Shown: positions 5,391 through 10,359 of the stretch, piece by piece
How the letters are laid out: every line of letters starts with the position of its first letter
Numbering within the stretch: position 1 is the stretch's first letter
Assembly (NCBI GenBank): GCA_002371025.1
Contig: DFFQ01000231.1
Span: 1-10,359 of the forward strand
Direction: 5' to 3'
Origin: Lachnospiraceae bacterium UBA3772
Lineage (GTDB): Bacteria > Bacillota > Clostridia > Lachnospirales > Lachnospiraceae
Length of the DNA stretch: 10,359 nucleotides
The notes under the pieces: generated by a model
The model's database searches: none
Seen by the model: the letters and a program-made list of their open reading frames with translations, nothing else
Told to the model about the DNA's origin: nothing
Made by a program: the position numbers and the translations under genes

Positions 5391-5561
5391 GATATATAAA
5401 ATAGGTACCAGATATCTGACGCAGGTCATTGCGGGTCTCGGTGCTTAGCGATTCACGAGCTGAAAGCGAAGTGAGAGCTTAGCAAGCGAAGCGGCCGCAA
5501 GGGGCCCCGCAACTAAGGCGAGAGCCGGGCCGGAGTCAGATATCTGGTACCTATATATATC
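5391..5561. mobile_element. MITE-like element, 171 bp, with 20-bp perfect terminal inverted repeats
   Basis: ATAGGTACCAGATATCTGAC (5401-5420) is repeated exactly in inverted form at 5535-5554. With a 3-base gap the pairing extends outward through GATATATA to 5391 and 5561. The interior (5421-5534) is clearly GC-rich against an AT-rich chromosome and holds GCGGCCGC and GGGGCCCC palindromes, repeated GCTTAGC and AAGCGAAG words, and internal complementary stretches (TCTCG/CGAGA, CTTAG/CTAAG, TTGCGGG/CCCGCAA). There is no open reading frame. Its borders lie 17 bases past the stop of the 5579 gene. As RNA it would form one long hairpin and may act as that operon's terminator on the minus strand, where it ends in TATTTTATATAT. 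Confidence 0.75.
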
Positions 5562-5578
5562 TACATTTTTTCTACTTT

Positions 5579-6367
5579 TTAATCAAATTCTAATTCTGTT
5601 ACATGAATCAGGCATTTATCTTCCGGATCCTTCTTTTCTTCATCAGAAAGATCGTCATATGTAACACCCTTATCTTCTTCTTCATCTGTATAAACACGGC
5701 AAAGAAGCTCTGCATCACCATAATTAAGATCAAGATCTTCTGCATCCTCATCAGATGGATCTGGAAGTTCTTCATTCATTACCATATAAAGATTAAAGTC
5801 TCCCGGTCTGGAAACAATGTCTCCTACAGCAAATGGATGAGGAATCTTTACATATCTGCTTCTTATCTCATCAATTTTTCTGTTATCCCAAAGTTTTTCT
5901 TCTTTTATTACATCAAGAGTAAAATCAAAATTAGTAATAGCAAATGAATGGTCAAGGCGGATTATCCCACGAAATGTACTATCAACTGAATTATACAGTT
6001 CAAGTGCAATATCTGCATCTTCACTTATATCTTCTGCAAACTCTTCATACTGCATCTTAGCAGATGAAAAAAGTTTATATACTCCATAAAATTTATCATT
6101 TACGATGAGACAATAAACTTCATCCTTATGTTCATTTTGAATATAATTTCTCACAGCTTCGAAGCGCTTTACTACTTCATCTGCGATTTCATTATTAAGG
6201 CCCATAAAATAAGCCTGTTTCATATCAATATCATTATTTGAATTCCAGACTAATGTAATAAGATCTTCTATAGTTGGAAGAAATCTGTCAGCTTTATATT
6301 CCTGAACCGCATGGTCCCTGACTGTCTTTGAGTCTATAAATTCAAATGCTTCAAGTGTTGTATTCAT
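5579..6367 (-). CDS. Acidic cytoplasmic protein of unknown function
   Basis: 262 residues; family not recognised. There is no signal peptide or membrane segment, so it is probably cytoplasmic. The N-terminal ~170 residues look alpha/beta, with EDLITLVWNSNNDI (34-47) and VYCLIVNDKFYGVYKLF (84-100). A short strand-rich segment with FAVGDIVSRPGDFNLYMVM (about 179-197) follows. The last ~65 residues are very acidic, with runs of Asp/Glu, and end VTELEFD. The FxVGDIVxxP pattern recalls the small barrel seen in several Firmicute hypothetical proteins, but I assign no function. The start has an excellent ribosome binding site (AAAGGAAAGGG). It follows the histidine kinase by 22 bases and is the last gene of the string, so it may be an output or accessory partner of the two-component system. 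Confidence 0.75.
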   Translation of the reverse strand: MNTTLEAFEFIDSKTVRDHAVQEYKADRFLPTIEDLITLVWNSNNDIDMKQAYFMGLNNEIADEVVKRFEAVRNYIQNEHKDEVYCLIVNDKFYGVYKLFSSAKMQYEEFAEDISEDADIALELYNSVDSTFRGIIRLDHSFAITNFDFTLDVIKEEKLWDNRKIDEIRSRYVKIPHPFAVGDIVSRPGDFNLYMVMNEELPDPSDEDAEDLDLNYGDAELLCRVYTDEEEDKGVTYDDLSDEEKKDPEDKCLIHVTELEFD

Positions 6368-6389
6368 TTAATGTCCCTTTCCTTTAGCA

Positions 6390-7664
6390 CTATAATGTTA
6401 CTATAAAATATATCATACCATTATTATATTTTGCACCTATTCGTCCCCTGAACATCTCTGTTAAGTTTTGCGCCATAGAAAGACCTATGCCATAACCCTT
6501 CTTTGATTCCTGATTATGGGAGCTGTCTTCTCTATAGAATCTTTCAAAGAATTTCTCATAATTAATTCCTTCACCCTCTTTATAAGAATTGGCTACAGTA
6601 AGTATTCCACCCTGCTTTCCATGTTTTACAAGAGTAACTGAAACCTCTCCTTCTTCATCGCAGTACTTGGCTGCATTATCAAGGAGTATGGAAATAAGCT
6701 CGTGAAGGCCTTTCTCATCAGCGTGACATTTAACACCTTCTGCAATATTTGCAGCAAAATGCTTCCCATCATTTTCTACTACTGTCTTAAAGTCTCCTGC
6801 TACTTCCTTTGCTTCCTTGGTGAAATCAACTTCTACAAGTTTAACCGCATCCTTCTCCTGAAGTTTTGAAAGGGTGATCAGCTGTGAGATAAGTTCCGTC
6901 ATACGCTGGATCTGCTTTTTGGTACTTTCTGTCCACTCACTCTTTCCTTCTACCATTTCCATAACTTCTGTATTTGCTCTTATTACCGCAAGAGGTGTCT
7001 TTAACTCATGGCTGGCATTTGTAATAAACTGCTTCTGGCTTTCCATATTGTTGATAATAGGTGCCATGGCATAACCAGCAAAAATATTAACAATGATAAA
7101 GAAGAGTATCATGCAGGCAAGGCCTATATAAAGGGAAAATTTAACTGTGGCATATACTGTACTAACCTGTCTTGAACAGTCCATAAATATTACCATATAT
7201 CCGCCACTCTTAAGTTTCCTTCTAAGATAGGCATAATGAGAAGTACCTTTTCTTATGATATCCCTTGATACCGGCGAAAGCACCGCCTGTACTGTATAAA
7301 CGGCGGCATCACTATGACTTACAGCTGCAATATGATTCATATCAAGACTTTTTACAATACCTGATTCATCTGAAATAGCTGTGAAATATCTTACTTCATA
7401 TTTTCCTTCCTGAGTTATGCTGAATTCCTTCTCAAAAAGAGAAAGATCCGTAAGGAAGGGCTTTCTGTCATCTTCATCATCCTCTTCTACAGTATCATAA
7501 GGAATGGTACCACTGTTATCTGCAATATATTTAAGAACTGAAAAAACTTCCTTTCTTACATTTGCAACACTGATAAGATCTATGATTCCAAGAACTATCA
7601 GAAGAACCGTAAAAATGGATATGGTAGCAACCGCTATGAATTTTTTCTTTATCTTTTTCTCCAT
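6390..7664 (-). CDS. Two-component sensor histidine kinase
   Basis: 424 residues. Membrane helices at about 9-33 and 174-197 bracket a ~140-residue extracytoplasmic sensor region that includes an acidic patch EEDDEDD (60-66). No HAMP domain is visible between helix 2 and the dimerisation domain. The H-box NASHELKTPLAVIRANTEVM places the phosphorylated histidine at 219. The ATPase domain shows the N-box (LLDNAAKYC, N330), an F-box (FFERFYRED, 372-380) and the G2 box GYGIGLS (390-396). The usual DxGxG box is altered: the segment reads ANSYKEGEG with no clear Asp. This form recurs in related Firmicute kinases, so it is probably still active. Eleven bases separate it from the response regulator, and its AAGGACA ribosome binding site overlaps that gene's stop. 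The stimulus is unknown; membrane lipid state or cell-wall stress are guesses from context. Confidence 0.92.
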   Translation of the reverse strand: MEKKIKKKFIAVATISIFTVLLIVLGIIDLISVANVRKEVFSVLKYIADNSGTIPYDTVEEDDEDDRKPFLTDLSLFEKEFSITQEGKYEVRYFTAISDESGIVKSLDMNHIAAVSHSDAAVYTVQAVLSPVSRDIIRKGTSHYAYLRRKLKSGGYMVIFMDCSRQVSTVYATVKFSLYIGLACMILFFIIVNIFAGYAMAPIINNMESQKQFITNASHELKTPLAVIRANTEVMEMVEGKSEWTESTKKQIQRMTELISQLITLSKLQEKDAVKLVEVDFTKEAKEVAGDFKTVVENDGKHFAANIAEGVKCHADEKGLHELISILLDNAAKYCDEEGEVSVTLVKHGKQGGILTVANSYKEGEGINYEKFFERFYREDSSHNQESKKGYGIGLSMAQNLTEMFRGRIGAKYNNGMIYFIVTL

Positions 7665-7675
7665 AGAAATTGTCC

Positions 7676-8356
7676 TTATGCTTTAAGAATTTTTGTAAAC
7701 GTGAAATCGCTTCCCATTTCACCACGTATTGTATAGTCTGCACTTATTGCTTCTAATTTGTTCTTAAGATAGGAAATGTAGATCCATACAACACCATCTT
7801 CCACATCTTCCTCATCACTCCATATATGATTTAAGAATTCTTCAGTGGTAATGCTCTTCTCAGGATTTGTCATGAAGAGTTCCATCATCCTTGCTTCCTT
7901 CTTATTTACACTTATTGAGTTAACAGCCTTCATTTCTTCAGCTTCTACATCAAGGCTGATATTTCCAAGGCTTAGTTTCTTTGGAGTATAATTCGATGCA
8001 CGGCGCATCATAGCACGAAGTCTTGCAAGTAATTCTTCCATGGCAAATGGCTTTGCAAGATAATCATCTGCTCCCGCATCAAGTCCAACCACTCTGTCCT
8101 CTAATTCAGATTTTGCTGTAAGAAGGATGACAGGTGTATTATCTCCTGTCTTTCTAATATCCTTAAGAGCCTCAATTCCATCCTTACGCGGCATCATTAT
8201 ATCAAAAACCATGGCATCATAAGCATTCTCTCTGGCAAGTCTTACGGCTTCAACTCCATCATAAGCCTGATCCACGTCATATTTTTCTTTTATCCTAAGA
8301 ACTGTAGCTATAGCTCTTGAAAGGTCTTTTTCATCTTCTGCAAGTAATATTCTCAA
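7676..8356 (-). CDS. OmpR/PhoB-family response regulator (TTG start)
   Basis: 226 residues. The receiver domain (1-118) has acidic pocket residues E7 and D8, phosphorylation site D52 (MVFDIMMPRKDG), T80 and K102 (YLAKPF). The C-terminal winged-helix domain (about 126-223) has the OmpR layout: SVNKKEARMMELFMTNPEKSITTEEFLNHIW, then DVEDGVVWIYISYLKNKLEAISADYTIR and a wing ending FTFTKILKA. Together with the adjacent kinase it forms a complete two-component pair acting on DNA. The codon aligning with the family's first residue is TTG at 8354-8356, with GAGG nine bases upstream, and no ATG lies nearby, so I take TTG as the start. It follows the alarmone synthetase by 16 bases. Confidence 0.93.
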   Translation of the reverse strand: MRILLAEDEKDLSRAIATVLRIKEKYDVDQAYDGVEAVRLARENAYDAMVFDIMMPRKDGIEALKDIRKTGDNTPVILLTAKSELEDRVVGLDAGADDYLAKPFAMEELLARLRAMMRRASNYTPKKLSLGNISLDVEAEEMKAVNSISVNKKEARMMELFMTNPEKSITTEEFLNHIWSDEEDVEDGVVWIYISYLKNKLEAISADYTIRGEMGSDFTFTKILKA

Positions 8357-8372
8357 AATTATTTACCTCATT

Positions 8373-9008
8373 CTAGTCTGATTCTTTTATAAGTCTTCTG
8401 ATTGTCTGCATAGAGACATCACAGGATGCAAGTTCATCTGCACATCTCTTTAATTCCTGTTCTATCAGGTTCTGATTTTTAATATTTTTCTTATATCTCA
8501 TCTTATGTTCAAGGCTGGCCCAGGAATCCATAGCGATGGTCCTAAGCTGTATCTCAACAAAGAATTCTCCCGGATCATTTCCTTCAGGATCTTTAAATTC
8601 AGCTTCATAGCCAAGGATCATATGATAACTTCTATATCCATTATCCTTAGCATGCTTGATATAATCCTTTTCTTCTAAAATCCTGCAATGATCAAATTTT
8701 CTTATAGCCTCGATTATGGCATATATATCTTCTCTAAAAGATGTTATTATCCTTATTCCAATGGCATCTCTAAGTAAATGTACCGCAGAATAAGCATCCG
8801 GTTTATAACCTCTTCTTTCACATTTTTCTCTCATAGAGTCATCAGCTTTTAATCTGGATGTAAGATGTTCATAGAGATGATCTCCGGTTTCATTAAACAC
8901 TGCTTCATTCATTTCTTCAAACTTAGCGCAGAGTCTGTTCATTATAGTCTCAAGGACTTCTTTATATTCCCCATATATAGAGTCCTTTGTTAAATTGTCT
9001 TCACTCAT
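8373..9008 (-). CDS. Second small alarmone synthetase, RelA/SpoT domain
   Basis: 211 residues from the chosen start. Like the protein at 3652-4326 it is a lone (p)ppGpp synthetase domain and probably makes alarmones from ATP and GDP/GTP. Visible motifs are RDAIGIRIITSF (80-91; D81 the expected catalytic Asp, in a DAIG instead of the usual DIAG setting), DYIKHAKDNGYRSYH (115-129; Tyr125) and FVEIQLRTIAMDSWASLEHKMRYK (150-173; E152 catalytic). The C-terminal helix matches that of the other paralogue (LKRCAD). The ATG at 9006-9008 is chosen because GGGGAG lies six bases upstream. A longer frame opens at 9080, overlapping the MarR stop as TAATG, but has no ribosome binding site and would read through a terminator-like hairpin. 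It lies 16 bases before the response regulator gene. Confidence 0.88.
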   Translation of the reverse strand: MSEDNLTKDSIYGEYKEVLETIMNRLCAKFEEMNEAVFNETGDHLYEHLTSRLKADDSMREKCERRGYKPDAYSAVHLLRDAIGIRIITSFREDIYAIIEAIRKFDHCRILEEKDYIKHAKDNGYRSYHMILGYEAEFKDPEGNDPGEFFVEIQLRTIAMDSWASLEHKMRYKKNIKNQNLIEQELKRCADELASCDVSMQTIRRLIKESD

Positions 9009-9030
9009 TTTAACTCCCCTTTGGTTTAAA

Positions 9031-9066
9031 CAATAAAAGCCGGAGCATTTGATCATGCTCCAGCTT
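9031..9066 (-). terminator. Terminator-like hairpin between the MarR gene and the alarmone synthetase gene
   Basis: On the minus strand AAGCTGGAGCAT, loop GATCAA, ATGCTCCGGCTT makes a 12-bp stem with one G-U pair, followed directly by TTATTGTTT. It has the look of an intrinsic terminator but sits in the middle of a same-strand gene string, 14 bases after the MarR stop and about 23 bases before the alarmone synthetase start. It may be an attenuator, or partly end the fab-marR transcript. Confidence 0.65.
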
Positions 9067-9068
9067 CT

Positions 9069-9097
9069 ATTATACTCCATTATTTGTCTTTTGTATT
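9069..9097 (-). promoter_or_regulatory. Possible internal promoter at the end of the MarR gene
   Basis: A perfect TATAAT lies on the minus strand at 9069-9074. The -35 candidate 17 bases upstream is AATACA, which matches poorly. Transcription would start near 9062, inside the left arm of the hairpin at 9031-9066, weakening it as a terminator. This would give the alarmone synthetase and two-component genes their own transcript. Weak evidence only. Confidence 0.3.
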
Positions 9098-9544
9098 CTT
9101 TTCTTCTTTTAAAGTTAATGCAGGAAGAATTTCATCTAATGCTTTCTGAAGAACTCCATTGAAACTTTCATATTCCTCAGGGGATAATTTTTCTTTAAGT
9201 CTCTGCTCTACTATATCCATATATTTTTCGTTTATATTCCAGTATTTATAATACTTAGATGTAACTTCAAGGATAAATTCTCTCTTATCAGTTCCAGACT
9301 GCTGTTTCTTAAGATATCCCTTTTTGATAAGGGAATTAACCTTATAGGTTGCATTTGGAGATGAGATTCCGATGAAGCTGGCGAATTCATTGATAGTCGG
9401 TTTTCCTAAAGCACCGATTATCTCAATACAGTATGCTTCCGTAGTAGTAAGTGAAAGTTCTCGGTTCTGAATTCTTCTAAAGACATCTCTATAATAAAGT
9501 ATTCTTAATTTGGAATAAACTTCTGAAAGAAGATTTTTTTCCAT
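9080..9544 (-). CDS. MarR-family transcriptional regulator, possibly FabT-like
   Basis: 154 residues, the usual length for MarR proteins, which bind DNA as dimers through a winged helix-turn-helix. The core is LTTTEAYCIEIIGALGKPTINEFASFIGISSPNATYKVNSLIKKGYL (32-78), followed by the wing QSGTDKREFILEVTSKYYKYW (82-102) with the conserved D-x-R. Terminal helices (1-28 and 104-142) would form the dimer interface. It starts two bases after the fabZ stop with GGAG eight bases before the ATG, so it is co-transcribed with fab genes. FabT, a MarR regulator encoded in streptococcal fab clusters, represses fatty-acid synthesis when bound to acyl-ACP; the placement makes a similar role plausible, but no FabT operator was found in the window. 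Confidence 0.85.
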   Translation of the reverse strand: MEKNLLSEVYSKLRILYYRDVFRRIQNRELSLTTTEAYCIEIIGALGKPTINEFASFIGISSPNATYKVNSLIKKGYLKKQQSGTDKREFILEVTSKYYKYWNINEKYMDIVEQRLKEKLSPEEYESFNGVLQKALDEILPALTLKEEKNTKDK

Positions 9545-9546
9545 TC

Positions 9547-9975
9547 CTATTCTCCTATAGCAAATGATATTTCTGCCTGGCAGGCTACCTTGCCATCGAC
9601 AGTTGCTACTGCTGTTCCGAATCCTACAGGTCCCTTACGAGCTGTGATCTCACATCTTAAATGGAGAACGTCTCCTGGCTTAACCTGTTTCTTAAAACGT
9701 GCATTCTTGATACCACCAAAGAATGCAACCTTGCCTTTGTTCTCTTCCTCTGAAAGAATTGCTACAGCACCGGTCTGTGCAAGAGCTTCAACAATAAGTA
9801 CTCCCGGCATTACAGCAAGTCCTGGGAAATGTCCCTGAAAGAAAGGCTCATTTATAGTTACACATTTGATTCCTTCTGCCCATACACCTGGTTCAAAGTC
9901 AGTGATCTTATCCACTAACTGCATTGGATATCTGTGAGGAAGGATCTTCTGGATCTCATTTGCATCAAGTTCCAT
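9547..9975 (-). CDS. fabZ: 3-hydroxyacyl-[acyl-carrier-protein] dehydratase FabZ
   Basis: 142 residues, the standard FabZ length. FabZ dehydrates beta-hydroxyacyl-ACP to trans-2-enoyl-ACP in each cycle of type II fatty-acid elongation in the cytoplasm. The hot-dog fold motifs are intact: [14 protein letters not shown] (11-24), [23 protein letters not shown] (45-67) with catalytic H49 and E63, and [18 protein letters not shown] (85-102). The frame is open further upstream, but the ATG at 9973-9975 matches the family N terminus ([17 protein letters not shown]) and has GGGAGGG ten bases before it. The start follows the fabF stop by one base (TAA-G-ATG), which implies translational coupling. Confidence 0.96.
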   Translation of the reverse strand: MELDANEIQKILPHRYPMQLVDKITDFEPGVWAEGIKCVTINEPFFQGHFPGLAVMPGVLIVEALAQTGAVAILSEEENKGKVAFFGGIKNARFKKQVKPGDVLHLRCEITARKGPVGFGTAVATVDGKVACQAEISFAIGE

Positions 9976-9976
9976 C

Positions 9977-10359
9977 TTACTGTCCCTCCCACTTCTTATA
10001 TAATGTACAAGCGTTATGTCCGCCAAATCCAAGTGAGTTAGAAGCTGCATACTTAATGTCTACATTTCTTCCTTCATTTGGAACGATGTCTAAGTCACAC
10101 TCAGGATCTGGATTCTTGTAATTGATAGTAGCTGGAACAAATGAATCCTGAAGCGCCTTTGTTGTGATGATAGCTTCAACTGCACCAGAAGCACCAAGAA
10201 GATGTCCTGTCATTGACTTTGTTGAGCTTACCATCATTTCTTTTGCATGATCACCAAATGCGATCTTAATAGCAGCTGTTTCACCAGCATCATTAAGATG
10301 AGTTGATGTTCCATGAGCATTGATATAATCAACCTTATCAGGTGTGATACCAGCATCCT
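9977..10359 (-). CDS. fabF: 3-oxoacyl-[acyl-carrier-protein] synthase II FabF, C-terminal part (runs off the right edge)
   Basis: About 126 C-terminal residues of a ~410-residue condensing enzyme, which extends acyl-ACP with malonyl-ACP by decarboxylative condensation. The frame is open to the window edge, so the internal Met at 10237 is not the start. The visible part begins [23 protein letters not shown], with the first catalytic His in NAHGTST. Then come [19 protein letters not shown], with the conserved Lys and second catalytic His, and [18 protein letters not shown] near the end, with the FGGHN loop typical of FabF. The active-site Cys lies outside the window. It is directly followed by fabZ and the MarR gene, so this is the 3' part of a fab cluster. 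Confidence 0.96.
   Translation of the reverse strand, partial: DAGITPDKVDYINAHGTSTHLNDAGETAAIKIAFGDHAKEMMVSSTKSMTGHLLGASGAVEAIITTKALQDSFVPATINYKNPDPECDLDIVPNEGRNVDIKYAASNSLGFGGHNACTLYKKWEGQ

Noticed and set aside
5401..5554. T-box or other riboswitch, suggested by GGTACC and the long stem
   Set aside because: No AGGGTGG-type T-box motif, specifier loop or downstream biosynthetic gene; the perfect terminal inverted repeats fit a palindromic repeat element better.
7531..7743. Minus-strand open frame of 70 codons across the response regulator/kinase junction
   Set aside because: It overlaps both well-supported genes in another frame and matches no family; a shadow frame.
9009..9080. N-terminal extension of the second alarmone synthetase from the ATG at 9080
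   Set aside because: No ribosome binding site precedes it and the extension crosses a terminator-like hairpin; the ATG at 9008 has a strong GGGGAG. Kept only as a possible leader in the findings.
9976..10050. N-terminal extension of FabZ into the end of fabF
   Set aside because: FabZ proteins start near MELDANEIQ, and GGGAGGG supports the ATG at 9975; the extra residues are fabF sequence in another frame.

Overview
The window looks like a chromosomal segment of a low-GC, anaerobic Firmicute, most likely Lachnospiraceae (Butyrivibrio/Roseburia-like). This is inferred from AT-rich base use, strong GGAG-type ribosome binding sites, a CIRCE-controlled clpB, a clostridial fab cluster, and a histidine kinase and AraC regulator of types common in that family. 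I cannot fix the genus. Every convincing gene lies on the minus strand, so the window is best read from right to left.

Right part (10359 down to 5579) is one tight gene string. It holds the end of fabF, then fabZ, a MarR-family regulator, a small RelA/SpoT-domain alarmone synthetase, an OmpR-type response regulator, its histidine kinase, and an acidic protein of unknown function. Gaps are 1-71 bases. A terminator-like hairpin just before the alarmone synthetase suggests that the string may be split or attenuated there. The layout joins the tail of fatty-acid elongation to lipid-type (MarR), nutrient-type (alarmone) and membrane-signal (two-component) regulators.

Middle part: 5101-5578 has no gene. 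It holds a 171-base GC-rich element with 20-base perfect terminal inverted repeats, a strong hairpin, and a candidate plus-strand small RNA unit whose promoter overlaps the upstream region of the araC-type gene. From 5100 down to 2370 runs a second string: AraC-type regulator, a second alarmone synthetase of the RelQ type, a SanA/YdcF-type DUF218 membrane protein and a Nudix hydrolase.

Left part: 1909-2369 has no gene and is packed with short repeats: a 13-base-period CCCTCA array, a 91-base hairpin and three 21-base tandem units. Beyond it is a 0.47-kb tandem duplication. Each copy encodes a nearly identical small membrane-anchored protein of unknown function, and almost all differences between the copies change amino acids. 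A long hairpin terminator separates these from clpB, whose promoter carries a perfect CIRCE operator for HrcA. clpB runs off the left edge.

No tRNA, rRNA, CRISPR array or transposase gene was seen. The parts most worth follow-up are the two alarmone synthetases in two regulator-headed operons, the diversified duplicate pair, and the non-coding repeat elements.
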